Positions 51,501-60,605 are shown, counted from the stretch's first letter. The stretch: DNA of 63,192 nucleotides from UBA3700 sp002372775 (GCA_946615965.1 CAMOIC010000003.1:1-63192); one strand, 5' to 3'. The notes: a model not told the origin generated them from the letters alone. Translations and numbers: made by a program.

Positions 51501-52568
51501 GAATTCACAACATCAGACACAGCATTAGCTACTCCAGCTAACTGGACAGGTTCTACTGTTGATTCTAACAGCTCTACTAATACAGACGATTTAGCAAAGG
51601 GTATCTTCTCTAAGGAAACTGGAGACTGGAACTTAATTGATATTGACCCAGATACAACAGATTCATATGCTGATGTAATCTACGATAAGAATGAACAAAT
51701 CGGAGATAATGTTCTTGTAATCTACAATAAGAATGCAACAACATATAAGTACACATCAACATCTATCACAATGAAGGCTGGTTCTTATTACAAGATTTCT
51801 GCTCAAGTTCTTGTTAAAGATTTAGCTTACCTATCTGAAGATGATATTGATTCTTCTGATTCTAAGTATGATGATTACAAGAATAAGAACTTATTACCTA
51901 CAGCAACAGCTACTCTAAAGGCTAATAATAAGACATATACATTTGGTCAATATATCGCTAAGGATCAAACTCTTGCTGATTTCGATAATAACCAAGAATC
52001 TTATAATGAATATCTATTAAAGAAAGATAGATTAATCAATGCTACAGAACCTGCTAAGTGGGTAACATATACATGGTATATCTCTCTTGATAAAGACATC
52101 GAAGAAGACGTTTCAACAACAATCTCATTCTCATTAGGTGGAAAGAACGTTTCTTACTGGATGAGCGGTTATATGTTTATTGATAACTTCGAAGTTGAAG
52201 AGTTAACAGAAACTCAATGGGCGGACACAACTGTTGTTCCTGCTGATGAATCATATACATATGGTGCCGATACATATAACAAGGACGTTGCTTCTAAGAC
52301 ATATAAGATTACTTATACTGTTGACGATGCTGAAGCTGAAGAAGAAGCTGAAGAGGAAGAAGAAGACAACAATAATACACAAGATGAAGAGCAAAAGAAC
52401 TTCGTTTGGTTATATATCACATCTGGTGTTTTAGCTGTTCTAGTAATCGCTGCCGTAGCTACTGTATTATACAGAAAATATGGTAAGAAGAAAGTTAAGA
52501 AGATTAAGAAAGCTTCAGTTACTAAGATTACAGAAAAGAACTCATCAAGAGATAAGTTCAAAGACTAA
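48570..52568 (+). CDS. Giant surface protein with five CBM-like repeats
   Basis: A 1332-residue protein. Residues 1-27 are a signal peptide ending CAFAC with a lipobox-like C27, then an acidic Glu/Thr linker. Five diverged beta-sandwich-like repeats follow at about 60-245, 290-475, 500-705, 765-945 and 986-1210; shared elements are a Trp-Thr/Phe-Asn motif (SSWTG 66-70, PSNWTV 767-772, PANWTG 989-994), an IYNK strand (127-130, 359-362, 1051-1054) and a YYK/YYV strand (149-157, 382-390, 861-869, 1073-1080). They resemble carbohydrate-binding jelly rolls (CBM4/9-type folds), a structural inference. An acidic stretch (1252-1275), a membrane helix (1278-1300) and a basic tail follow. AGGTGG precedes the ATG. 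It is monocistronic with its own promoter and terminator. It probably binds glycans at the cell surface. Confidence 0.75.
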   Translation: MDKKKRILYTLVIAILCVCFAVCAFACSNDDEKEEETTEEETGLLWANGNFVQVSDSSASYPQTPSSWTGTAGSSSSTSELKTPTGTDNLIAGVISVASSSFKSNAATYGNASNPDKVGKDDKILMIYNKVATSYYYKSSSTSLSKDTYYKLTFSVKTVNISPETDGKAYGAYVHITGDAYLDFEAIDTQGDWKEYTVYFRGSNSANKTIYLSLGLGDGNSKIGNLTKGWAFFDNVVLEDLTNVEEGETAYTDAAFDALTESAQLRKYDLSYVDPNFNGISNAATATSETFTPAQFNGAAGTGSGDNASTSSSYLEKGIMDIAKAGSTYSFPTDVTTSRTVDLKTAPANQFAGNKLLYIYNKKATAYIYTDTLGFKVESTKYYKVSIYAKAITDNGNAYIKLSNGSEVISSLTVDTDGITDNNGYRQYSFYIAANQYEDNTLYLQLCLGYGGKGDGTWATGVAFFDSVSYSSIEKDEYDAATAGADIAKYSYLENEDDSTIVSLAAPLFKSTVTDEDFLSDKDDSESLIYSSYNYDGTPVFKTSTATEPNIPVVQLKNRVAASASISTVYESTTVDNAAAYSELFTVPTNTAILMTFWVKTVDIASDKSATITVFSYDSEKSADYKNCKTTLTTISVNSEKLESYANENQDNYIRISVYVLGASVDTKQIGLTLTLGTATTTTDTTNAVAGTLYFTNLRIQDAKYSDYSSASTSDVVYKYSFAGSGSSGEVSSNGQFTYVDISATNTLYGDNASAWENAKLVNTAVPSNWTVTNSKELVQNDNGHSMSGAINLVDFAQWSELSVDSSLTIANKEDVLAGLDTVTNVDEYLKSYPNMLLIQAVDTPSLGYKSTSISLSANSYYVFSVYARDLKGEFAIDIAPSTNTNKLETATVHTFAEVGSDWHQYFVFIKTGINAQTVYVTLYASDPSNEQSANSTVLFTNATYATITEDIFNSAKSAEATNKYISTQTWLTDAMDEFTTSDTALATPANWTGSTVDSNSSTNTDDLAKGIFSKETGDWNLIDIDPDTTDSYADVIYDKNEQIGDNVLVIYNKNATTYKYTSTSITMKAGSYYKISAQVLVKDLAYLSEDDIDSSDSKYDDYKNKNLLPTATATLKANNKTYTFGQYIAKDQTLADFDNNQESYNEYLLKKDRLINATEPAKWVTYTWYISLDKDIEEDVSTTISFSLGGKNVSYWMSGYMFIDNFEVEELTETQWADTTVVPADESYTYGADTYNKDVASKTYKITYTVDDAEAEEEAEEEEEDNNNTQDEEQKNFVWLYITSGVLAVLVIAAVATVLYRKYGKKKVKKIKKASVTKITEKNSSRDKFKD

Positions 52569-52586
52569 TACTTATAATTAGTATTC

Positions 52587-52619
52587 AAAGGCCACTAGGA
52601 ATCCCCTAGTGGTCTTTTT
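52587..52619 (+). terminator. Terminator of the giant surface-protein gene
   Basis: A 13-bp stem (52587-52599 with 52605-52617, one G-U pair), 5-base loop and a T run (52615-52619). It is 18 bases past the stop codon. Confidence 0.88.
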
Positions 52620-52646
52620 GTTATATTTAGTATATTTATATATAAA
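52618..52646 (+). promoter_or_regulatory. Predicted promoter of the folate operon
   Basis: TTGTTA (52618-52623), 17 bases, then TATAAA (52641-52646), about 40 bases before the folC ATG; it overlaps the end of the preceding terminator. The region is AT-rich, so the call is tentative. Confidence 0.4.
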
Positions 52647-52685
52647 TATGTGATAGAATTACACTGGCCAATCGAGGTGGCAAAT

Positions 52686-53945
52686 ATGTTGAATTATGAA
52701 GAATGCGTAAACTATATGGAAGGATTATCTAAATTCGGAAGTGTTTACGGATTAGATACAATAAGAAATTTTCTAAATAGATTAAATAACCCACAAAACG
52801 AATTAAAGTTTGTGCACGTTGCTGGAACAAACGGAAAAGGTTCTGTTTGTGCATACCTAACAAAAATTTTAATTTGTGCTGGATATAAAATTGGAACATT
52901 TAATTCACCTTCTGTTTTCACATACAATGAAAGAATCTTAATTAATGCAAAACAAGCAAGCGATGATATCATTTGTAAATATATCAATATAGTAAAAGAA
53001 GAAAGAGATAAGATGGAGAAAGAAGGAATAACTTCCCTTCCTACTTCTTTTGAAATGGAACTTGCAGCCGCTTTATTAATCTTTAGAGATTTAAATTGCG
53101 ATATCGTTGTACTTGAAACAGGAATGGGCGGAAGACTTGATGCAACAAATGTTGTTGAAAATAAACTTCTATCTATCATTACGGCTATAGATTTTGATCA
53201 TACTCAATATCTTGGAGATACTCTTGAGAAAATAGCTCAAGAAAAGTTTGGAATAGTAAGAGATAGACTTCTAACATTTAAACAATCTAAAGAAGTAATG
53301 AAAGTATTCAAAAAGGCTCCAAAGCTTTATGTTACTAAAGAGGCCAAACTTCTTATTGCTACAAGAAATGATATCCTATTCCAATATGGAAGAAAAACAT
53401 ATAAGATTCAAATGCTTGGAGAACATCAATTACAAAACGCATCACTAGCAATTAAAGCTGCAAGAATCTTAAAGCGTTTAGGATACACTATTACTGAAGA
53501 CAATATAAAGAGTGGATTATTTACAACAAAGTGGCCAGGAAGATTAGAAAAGATATCTGCTGGTGGTAAATTATTCGTACTAGACGGTGCTCATAATCCA
53601 AGTGGTGCTCTAACTTTAAAGAATGCTATCAAATTACACTTTGCTACTGAAAAGAAAGCATATGTGTTTGGCGCATTTAAAGATAAGGACGTTGATGGTG
53701 TACTTAAAAACATGCAAGAAGTATTATCTACAGTGTATGTTGCTTCTGCCCCAACACAAAGGGCTTTAGACGTCGCTTCTCTTAAAAATATTTGCGAAAA
53801 GTACGCTAATAATGTTATAACTAATGCAAGCATTAGTGAGGCTATAAATAAGGCCTATAAAAGCGATTCAGAAATAATAATAATTTTCGGCTCATTAAGC
53901 ATATTAAAAGAAGCCAAAGAATATATAAGAGGAATAAATGGATAA
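52686..53945 (+). CDS. folC: Folylpolyglutamate/dihydrofolate synthase
   Basis: A 419-residue Mur-ligase-fold enzyme adding Glu to dihydropteroate and to folates. P-loop AGTNGKGSVCAYL (near 47-59), the ETGMGGRLDATN motif and DGAHNPSG near the C-terminal domain are intact. The start is the ATG at 52686 after GAGGTGG; an in-frame GTG at 52650 is less likely. It overlaps folE by eight bases and heads the folate operon. Because it comes first, it may have both synthase activities, typical for single-copy FolC. Confidence 0.93.
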   Translation: MLNYEECVNYMEGLSKFGSVYGLDTIRNFLNRLNNPQNELKFVHVAGTNGKGSVCAYLTKILICAGYKIGTFNSPSVFTYNERILINAKQASDDIICKYINIVKEERDKMEKEGITSLPTSFEMELAAALLIFRDLNCDIVVLETGMGGRLDATNVVENKLLSIITAIDFDHTQYLGDTLEKIAQEKFGIVRDRLLTFKQSKEVMKVFKKAPKLYVTKEAKLLIATRNDILFQYGRKTYKIQMLGEHQLQNASLAIKAARILKRLGYTITEDNIKSGLFTTKWPGRLEKISAGGKLFVLDGAHNPSGALTLKNAIKLHFATEKKAYVFGAFKDKDVDGVLKNMQEVLSTVYVASAPTQRALDVASLKNICEKYANNVITNASISEAINKAYKSDSEIIIIFGSLSILKEAKEYIRGING

Positions 53946-54483
53946 GAAGAAAATTGAGCAAGCAATAAAAGACCTTCTTGACGCTATTGGTGAGGATAAA
54001 GATAGACCAGGTCTAAAGGACACTCCAGATAGAGTTGCAAGAATGTATGAAGAAATACTTAGTGGTTATAATGATGATGCATCAAAGCACTTAAGTAAGA
54101 CTTTTACTGTTGATACAAGTGATATCGTTATTGAAAAAGATATCCAATTCTCTTCTATGTGCGAGCACCATTTAATGCCTTTCTTTGGCAAAATGCATAT
54201 AGCATATATCCCTAATGGAAAAGTTGTAGGACTTTCAAAACTTGCTAGATGCGTTGAAACATATGCTAGACGTTTACAATTACAAGAACAATTAACTTAC
54301 CAAGTATGTAAAGCTATTATGGATAACCTAAATCCAAAAGGCGCCATTGTTGTATGTGAAGCAGAACATACATGTATGACATGCAGAGGCGTAAGAAAGA
54401 TGGGCTCAAAAACAATAACATACACAGTACTTGGAGACATTGACGATAATACTAAAAACGAGGTACTTTCTTTACTAAAATGA
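53938..54483 (+). CDS. folE: GTP cyclohydrolase I
   Basis: A 181-residue enzyme starting folate synthesis from GTP to dihydroneopterin triphosphate. Zinc ligands C75, H78 (CEHHLM) and C146 (HTCMTCRG) are present, with the substrate motif GLSKLARCVE. The type IA length is normal. It overlaps folC and folP by a few bases. Confidence 0.96.
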   Translation: MDKKKIEQAIKDLLDAIGEDKDRPGLKDTPDRVARMYEEILSGYNDDASKHLSKTFTVDTSDIVIEKDIQFSSMCEHHLMPFFGKMHIAYIPNGKVVGLSKLARCVETYARRLQLQEQLTYQVCKAIMDNLNPKGAIVVCEAEHTCMTCRGVRKMGSKTITYTVLGDIDDNTKNEVLSLLK

Positions 54484-55271
54484 TTATTGGAAATAAAACT
54501 TTTGAAACCGGCACTCATGTAATGGCAATAGTTAACCTTACACCGGATTCTTTCAACGAAAATTCAAGATGCACTTGCGATAACGTTTTACAACGCGTAG
54601 AACAAATGATTAATGACGGCGCTGAAGTAATTGATATTGGCGCTCAATCTACAAGACCTGGACATATTCCAGTTTCTGATCAAGAGGAAATTAAAAGATT
54701 AGTTGAACCTCTTAAATTAATTAGATCACATTTCGATATCCCTATTTCTATAGATACATACTACCCAACTGTTGCTAAAGTTGCCCTAGATAATGGCGCT
54801 GACTTAATCAATGATATTTGGGGATTACAATACGGCGATAAGTCTATGGCTAGCGTAGTTGGAGCTTATAACGCTGCTGTTTGTATCATGCACAACCAAA
54901 ATGGGACCGAATATAAAGACTTTTATAAAGATATCGAGAATTTCTTAAAGGATGGACTAGAACTTGCTTATAAGGCTAATATCGACTCTAAAAAGATTAT
55001 TCTTGATGGTGGCATAGGTTTTGGAAAGGATATAAATCAAAACTGGGAACTTTTACACAACTATGATAAACTATACTCATTAGGATATCCTCTACTTCTT
55101 GGTACATCAAGAAAGAGAATGTTCGGCGGAGAAGTTAAAGATAGACTTGAACCAACACTTGAATCTACAAGAGAAGCTGTTAGAAAGAATATCTTATTTG
55201 TAAGAGTTCATGATGTAAAAGAAAACGTTCAAGCAATAAAGGAAGAAAATGCAAAGCTTAATAGAAATTAA
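54480..55271 (+). CDS. folP: Dihydropteroate synthase
   Basis: A 263-residue TIM-barrel enzyme joining hydroxymethyl-dihydropterin diphosphate with p-aminobenzoate, the sulfonamide target. Motifs: MAIVNLTPDSFN (first loop), GAQSTRPGH (loop 2), DTYYP, and a Gly-rich LDGGIGFGK. Full length. It overlaps folE by four bases and folBK by 23 bases, both in compatible frames for coupled translation. Confidence 0.95.
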   Translation: MIIGNKTFETGTHVMAIVNLTPDSFNENSRCTCDNVLQRVEQMINDGAEVIDIGAQSTRPGHIPVSDQEEIKRLVEPLKLIRSHFDIPISIDTYYPTVAKVALDNGADLINDIWGLQYGDKSMASVVGAYNAAVCIMHNQNGTEYKDFYKDIENFLKDGLELAYKANIDSKKIILDGGIGFGKDINQNWELLHNYDKLYSLGYPLLLGTSRKRMFGGEVKDRLEPTLESTREAVRKNILFVRVHDVKENVQAIKEENAKLNRN

Positions 55272-56031
55272 TGATTTAGTAGTAAATGCATGTCATGGCG
55301 TTCTTGATTTTGAAAAAAAAGAAGAACAACCATTTGTATTTAACTGCAAAATTGATATTGATTTCTTACAAGCAGCAAAGAATGATGATTTAAATAAAAC
55401 CATCTCTTATTGCGATATAATGCAAGACATATCCGATTTTTGTAAAGCTCACACATTTAATCTTATAGAAACTTTGGCATATAAAACTGCCCTAATGCTT
55501 TTAAACAAATATAGCATGATTAAATCTATTAATCTTAATGTTAAAAAGCCTGAGGCTCCATATGGCCTTACATTTAAAAATGTGGGCGTTGATGTAAATT
55601 TATCTTGGCATACTTCTTTTTTATCTTTAGGAAGCAATTTAGGAGACAGAGAGGCTACTTTATTAAAAGCTATAGAACAATTAAACTCTGACGAAATTAG
55701 AGTTGCAAAGAAATCTTCATTCTATAAGAATGCACCATATGGTGGAGTAGCTACTGAAGAATTTGTTAATATGGCAGTGGAAATTAAAACTATTTATTCA
55801 CCACACCAATTACTAAATAGAATTCATGAAATTGAAGCATCACTAGGAAGAGTTAGAGATGTTCACTGGGGAAATAGAACTATAGATATAGATATAGTAT
55901 TCTATGACAACATTACCCTAAACACAGAAGAATTAACTATTCCTCATAAAGATTATAAGAATAGAGATTTCGTTCTTGTACCATTATCTGAGATAGCCCC
56001 TTATATTATTGAACCACAGCAAAACGCATAA
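55249..56031 (+). CDS. folBK: FolB–FolK fusion: dihydroneopterin aldolase / HPPK
   Basis: A 260-residue fusion. Residues 1-119 are FolB-like (dihydroneopterin aldolase), with ACHGV (14-18) and the catalytic-region K100 in VKKPEAP. Residues 121-260 are FolK (6-hydroxymethyl-7,8-dihydropterin pyrophosphokinase), with SLGSNLGDR (126-134) and GNRTIDIDI (208-216). The start overlaps the end of folP by 23 bases. Bifunctional FolB–FolK proteins are known in Bacillota. The operon ends here; no clear terminator was found before the opposing gene at 56086. Confidence 0.93.
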   Translation: MQSLIEINDLVVNACHGVLDFEKKEEQPFVFNCKIDIDFLQAAKNDDLNKTISYCDIMQDISDFCKAHTFNLIETLAYKTALMLLNKYSMIKSINLNVKKPEAPYGLTFKNVGVDVNLSWHTSFLSLGSNLGDREATLLKAIEQLNSDEIRVAKKSSFYKNAPYGGVATEEFVNMAVEIKTIYSPHQLLNRIHEIEASLGRVRDVHWGNRTIDIDIVFYDNITLNTEELTIPHKDYKNRDFVLVPLSEIAPYIIEPQQNA

Positions 56032-56085
56032 AACTAATATGTCAAATATTTAAAATGCACCTTGTTTTTGCAAGGCTCATTATTC

Positions 56086-59000
56086 TTAACTTACGCTTAA
56101 TTTACTAACTCCTGTTTTATACTTATCTGATTTTTCATCTTTGTTTTGGCAACAAAAAACCAAATCACATGTATTTCTATATTTTATATCCGTTTTATTG
56201 CAATACTCCTTAGTTGTAAACATAGAGCCTGCAGAACTATTATGATATTCCCATGTAATTTGTGATTCCCCTGAATAGAATTCAATTGCCATACCATAAG
56301 TCTCATAAATATTATTTTCTAATGTTGTCAATCCTGTTCCAGATTTTTTTGTTGTATTTTCGAACGCTCCGGCAAATGACATATGATCAAGATGAGTACA
56401 AGCATGTGGTATATTTATATACTTTAAGTTCTCACATTCATAGAATGCATATTTACCAATTTTTTCAATACTGCTTGCTAAACGAATATTTTCAAAATTT
56501 GTACATCCATAGAAAGCATAATCTTCAACTAAAGACACTTTAGAGAATTCTGTATAATGGTTATTCATATATGTATCTCTAACATCTGGATTTACTGCAT
56601 TAGAATCGGAAACATGCGCCTCAACATATGTATCTACTGCTGCCCAATCTCCATAGCCAAAAAATTCTAGTTTTGCGCATTCCCTAAAGCATGAACTCTT
56701 AACCTCTAATGTATAAGTTGGATTTGTTGAGCTTTCAACGCTAATTAATTCTGTACATTTCATAAATGCTTCTGAACCAAAGTATGTTACATTTCCAGAT
56801 ACATATACATGTGTCAAATTAGAATCTTCCTTAAATGCTCTATATGGAATAGAAGTAATGTTCGCACCACGAAGATCTACAGTTGTAATATTTGTACAGC
56901 CATTAAATACTGCAGATCCCAATGTTATTAACGAAGATGTGAACACAGGAAGTGTTGTTAAATCTTTACAATCACTAAAAGCTCCCATGCTTATACTTGC
57001 CAAAGTTGAATTTGATGCTAATGATAATGTTTGTAATCCTGTAGATGCAAACGCATATTCGCCAATACTTGTTAGAGTGCTTGGTATTTCAAATGCTGTT
57101 AATCCAGAGCATTTATAGAACGCATATTTGCCAAGTGCATGCAATGTTGAATTAGATTCAAAAGAAACACCTAGATTCATACATTCTGAAAATGCGTAGT
57201 TCCCTATTGATGTTGTGCTATTTGAAATAACAACACTAGAAAGATCAGTTTTTCTAAAAGCATATTGCCCAATTGATACTAAATCGTTGGTATACGCTGG
57301 AGATGTGTTTCCGTCTTTAAACTTCATATCAACAAGATTTGTACAATAATCGAATGCTTTATCTCCAATTGATGTTATTGTAGTTGGAAGAATCAAATCT
57401 GTAATTGATCTTAAAAAACAAAAAGCTCCATTTGGAATAGATGTAATAGAAGAATCTATTCCACTTAAATCAAATGTTCCAGAAACAAGAGTTCCATTTA
57501 CATAAAAATCTACATTCCTATCATCATGATAGAAATCAATATATGAACCATTATAATCAATGCTTAGATAATTATTCCAACTTGAGATGTAAACTTTTGT
57601 TAATGCACTCATGCTATTAAAAGCAGATGAACCAACTTCAGTTACATTAGATAAGTCAATAGAACTTACATTTGTTGCTTGATAGAAACCTTTCTCGCAA
57701 ATTGTGTTTGAATTAACTGTTACATTTACATAAGATGAATCACTTGCTAAATCCGTCCATTTCTTTCTCATTGGACATGTAAGATTATGCAAGTATGATG
57801 CGCCTGTAAATATACCATTTGCCATCGTTACATTTGATGGAATCTCTAATGTGTTTATTTTTGTTCCACTAATAAATTCCCTACCAATGCTTGATATGTT
57901 AGTACCTGAGGCAAAAGATAAAGTCTCTAAATCTGAAGCTCCTTTAAATGCTATTGCGCCAATACTTGTTACGCTTGTTGGTATTGTAATACTTGTTATT
58001 GCAGTATAAGCAAAACTTGATCCTTCAATACTTTCTAGATTTGAACCAGACTCAAATGATACATTTGTTAGATTGGTGCAATAATAGAATGCACTAGCCC
58101 CTATAGTTGTTACACTTGCTGGAATAGTTATACTTGTAATACCTGTGTTTGCGAAGCAACTTCCTGCAATTGTCTCAAGATTTGAATTTGCTTCAAAATT
58201 AACTGTCGTTAAGCTTGGGATATGGTCAAATCCCATAATTGTTGTAACTTCTTTTGGAACAGTTAATGTACTCATTTGCGTATTTGCAAATGCATATGCT
58301 TCAATAGTTTCTAAATTTGGATTAAGTGTTACAGATGTAATATTTGTGCCATCAAATGCGTGTAATTTAATTGTCGTTAAACTTGTTGGGAAAGAAATAC
58401 CATTTATTCCCGATTTATAGAACGCATATACATCAATTAAAGAAACACTATTTGGTAAACTTACAGAAGTAATGTCTTTGCATTTATAGTACTTATATGG
58501 TCCAATTTCTGTTAAGTTCATAGAACTTAAATCTAGATTAGTTACTTCATTTTGTCCGATATATAACTTTAATTTATTATTATCGTTTGCAACAATTACA
58601 CCTTGTGTAAATGACATATAGTGAGATAACGATTCAACATGTAAATCTAAATCTCCACCAGTTCCTATTTTCGAATTCAAAGCTGTCAAACTATGAGGAA
58701 CAACAAAAGATGTTACACCTGTGTTTTCAAGTGCATAGGAACCAATTGTTTCAATAGAAGCTGGTAAATTAATCTCTGTGACATATGTCAAATCTCTTAA
58801 TGAGTTTTGAGCAATACTTGTACCACCAGTTATCGTAATACTTGTTAATGATTTTGGAACAAAATAACTTCTTGCATAATACTCATAAGTGCTAGGATTT
58901 CCAATTGCGCTTTTAAATATATATCCAAATGGATTTGTAGATGTTGGTTTATCACCTATAAATGGTATTGTTATACTTGCAAGTGAATTAGTCCCGCTTA

Positions 59001-60522
59001 ACGCATATTGTCCTATTTTGGTTAAATTAGAACCTGTCTCTATTGCAAAAGTCTGTAATCCTGTACAATCTTTAAATGCATTTGTTCCTATACTTTCTAT
59101 TGATTTTGCTAGATTAATCGTTGTTAATAAAGAACAACCCTCAAACGTATTATCCCCTATTGTTTTTAGTTTTGTTAGAGTTGCATTACTAAATGATGTT
59201 AATTTTGAATCTCCACTGAAGGCGCCATTACCTATTGTTTCAACATCGCGTAACATAATAGTTGCTAGGTTGTTCATATTAGCAAATGCATTGTAATCTA
59301 TAGTCTTAAGACTTCTTCCATCTAAAGCTGTTATGCCTGAACAACCATTAAATGCACTTGTTCCTATGGTTTGTACACTCGAAATATCTATATTCTTTAA
59401 ATTAGTACAACCAGTAAACGCATTAAATCCTATAGAAGTAACACCAGCAGGAATATCAAGAGATTCAATACCTGTACAACCATAGAACACTCTACCTGCT
59501 ATTGTCTCTAAAGTGCTTGGTAATTTTACGCTTGTCAAAAGTGTACATCCTTCAAATGCAGCATAATCAATCTCTGTTCCTTTAGATTCCGAAAGATCTA
59601 CAGTTTTTAAAGTTTCTCTAATGTAATATGACATAGATGAACCTAAATCTATATCTTCTGATGATATCGTCAACTTCTCAACTTTAGAACCGCTAAATAT
59701 TGAGCTAATGATATACTTTTGTTTTGTAATTGTTAGATCCTTGATTGGAATCTCTGTACTATCGCCAAAGAATGTGCGTAAACAATAATATTTAGTTTCA
59801 ACACTTGTGTTATTTGGATTACGAAGGCCAACAAATGGTGTTGTTAGTTTAGTTAAAGAATCACATCCTGCTAAAAGACCTGGTTGAGCATTTTCTAATC
59901 CATTTGGGAACACTAACTCTTCTAAAGATGAGCAATTTTTAAATACATCCGCATATAAATATAATATTTCTGTATCTTCAGCAAATGTAACTGTTGTTAA
60001 GTTCTCACAGTTCTCAAATGCTGATTTTTCAATATACTGAACTGTTTTAGGAATAGTAATTGTAGTAATATTTGAATTATCTTTGAATAGTCCCTCTCCT
60101 AATTTTTCAATATCCTTACCATTAATTTGTGCTGGAATTGTGTATTCAGTTGCCGTATTATCTTTAAGAGCAATAATAGTATCACCACTATTATTAACAA
60201 CATAATTACTCATGTTGTTATCAAAGCAAGCATATACTTTCATACTTGTTTGGTAATGCCAAATTGTGTCTTTTAAGAACTCTGCTCTTTCGCCTGTTTC
60301 TGGTTTTTCATATTCCCAGCGAACAAAGTTTTTACCTTTTACTACAGGATCTGCAGGTAAAGCAATTTCATAATCGCCTTTATTAAATTCTACTGTTGCG
60401 TATTCACTTCCATCCACATAGAAAGTAACCTTTAAGTCGCCGCCTTTTGAACATGAAGCAAAGCCTACACTTAAAACAATAATTAATAATATTAAAGTAA
60501 TCCCTAAAAATGCCTTTTTCAC
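56086..60522 (-). CDS. Giant leucine-rich-repeat lipoprotein (BspA-type)
   Basis: About 1478 residues. From the GTG at 60522 the protein opens MKKAFLGITLILLIIVLSVG and then has the lipobox-like FASC, a classic lipoprotein signal; an ATG 21 bases upstream (60543) lacks a ribosome-binding site and overlaps a TATAAT. An InlB B-type repeat-like segment (about residues 31-100) follows, then some 45 BspA-type leucine-rich repeats (LRR_5 type, repeating Ile-x-x-x-Ala-Phe-x-x-Cys and Leu-x-x-Ile) up to about 1390. The C-terminal tail (about 1390-1478) has no repeat or anchor and carries an unusual Cys-rich end (TCDLVFCCQNK). BspA-type proteins bind host matrix or mediate adhesion; here a surface role is inferred. 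It is convergent with the folate operon. Confidence 0.85.
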   Translation of the reverse strand: MKKAFLGITLILLIIVLSVGFASCSKGGDLKVTFYVDGSEYATVEFNKGDYEIALPADPVVKGKNFVRWEYEKPETGERAEFLKDTIWHYQTSMKVYACFDNNMSNYVVNNSGDTIIALKDNTATEYTIPAQINGKDIEKLGEGLFKDNSNITTITIPKTVQYIEKSAFENCENLTTVTFAEDTEILYLYADVFKNCSSLEELVFPNGLENAQPGLLAGCDSLTKLTTPFVGLRNPNNTSVETKYYCLRTFFGDSTEIPIKDLTITKQKYIISSIFSGSKVEKLTISSEDIDLGSSMSYYIRETLKTVDLSESKGTEIDYAAFEGCTLLTSVKLPSTLETIAGRVFYGCTGIESLDIPAGVTSIGFNAFTGCTNLKNIDISSVQTIGTSAFNGCSGITALDGRSLKTIDYNAFANMNNLATIMLRDVETIGNGAFSGDSKLTSFSNATLTKLKTIGDNTFEGCSLLTTINLAKSIESIGTNAFKDCTGLQTFAIETGSNLTKIGQYALSGTNSLASITIPFIGDKPTSTNPFGYIFKSAIGNPSTYEYYARSYFVPKSLTSITITGGTSIAQNSLRDLTYVTEINLPASIETIGSYALENTGVTSFVVPHSLTALNSKIGTGGDLDLHVESLSHYMSFTQGVIVANDNNKLKLYIGQNEVTNLDLSSMNLTEIGPYKYYKCKDITSVSLPNSVSLIDVYAFYKSGINGISFPTSLTTIKLHAFDGTNITSVTLNPNLETIEAYAFANTQMSTLTVPKEVTTIMGFDHIPSLTTVNFEANSNLETIAGSCFANTGITSITIPASVTTIGASAFYYCTNLTNVSFESGSNLESIEGSSFAYTAITSITIPTSVTSIGAIAFKGASDLETLSFASGTNISSIGREFISGTKINTLEIPSNVTMANGIFTGASYLHNLTCPMRKKWTDLASDSSYVNVTVNSNTICEKGFYQATNVSSIDLSNVTEVGSSAFNSMSALTKVYISSWNNYLSIDYNGSYIDFYHDDRNVDFYVNGTLVSGTFDLSGIDSSITSIPNGAFCFLRSITDLILPTTITSIGDKAFDYCTNLVDMKFKDGNTSPAYTNDLVSIGQYAFRKTDLSSVVISNSTTSIGNYAFSECMNLGVSFESNSTLHALGKYAFYKCSGLTAFEIPSTLTSIGEYAFASTGLQTLSLASNSTLASISMGAFSDCKDLTTLPVFTSSLITLGSAVFNGCTNITTVDLRGANITSIPYRAFKEDSNLTHVYVSGNVTYFGSEAFMKCTELISVESSTNPTYTLEVKSSCFRECAKLEFFGYGDWAAVDTYVEAHVSDSNAVNPDVRDTYMNNHYTEFSKVSLVEDYAFYGCTNFENIRLASSIEKIGKYAFYECENLKYINIPHACTHLDHMSFAGAFENTTKKSGTGLTTLENNIYETYGMAIEFYSGESQITWEYHNSSAGSMFTTKEYCNKTDIKYRNTCDLVFCCQNKDEKSDKYKTGVSKLSVS

Positions 60523-60541
60523 CGCGATACCCTTTTTATTC

Positions 60542-60547
60542 ATTATA
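60542..60547 (-). promoter_or_regulatory. -10 element overlapping an upstream ATG of the LRR gene
   Basis: TATAAT on the minus strand (60542-60547), whose last two bases begin the ATG at 60541-60543. Transcription would begin downstream of that ATG, leaving AAGGG and the GTG at 60522 as the start. The -35 is weak. Confidence 0.4.
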
Positions 60548-60573
60548 TAATATCGCGCTAAAAATAAACATAG

Positions 60574-60605
60574 TTAAAAAAAGACATCGGGTGAACCAAT
60601 GTCTT
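60574..60605 (-). terminator. Terminator after the TrkA-type genes
   Basis: A 10-bp stem (60581-60590 with 60596-60605, one G-U pair) with loop GTGAA; on the minus strand T-rich DNA follows (complement of 60574-60580). It is 15 bases past the stop of the 227-residue TrkA-like gene. Confidence 0.8.

Noticed and set aside
52650..52685. Upstream GTG start for folC
   Set aside because: GAGGTGG lies just before the ATG at 52686; the GTG lies inside the predicted promoter region.
52620..52690. A tetrahydrofolate riboswitch before folC
   Set aside because: The leader is only about 40 bases and has no folate-aptamer blocks.
56032..56085. A terminator for the folate operon in CCTTG...CAAGG
   Set aside because: The stem is only five base pairs and has no T run on either strand.
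58145..59296. Long plus-strand ORFs opposite the LRR repeats
   Set aside because: The repeating LRR DNA gives open frames on the other strand; they have no start signals and read as low-complexity Val/Asn-rich shadows.
56086..60540. Regularly spaced repeats as a CRISPR or tandem array
   Set aside because: The periodicity is that of LRR codons with many substitutions; there are no identical direct repeats with unique spacers.
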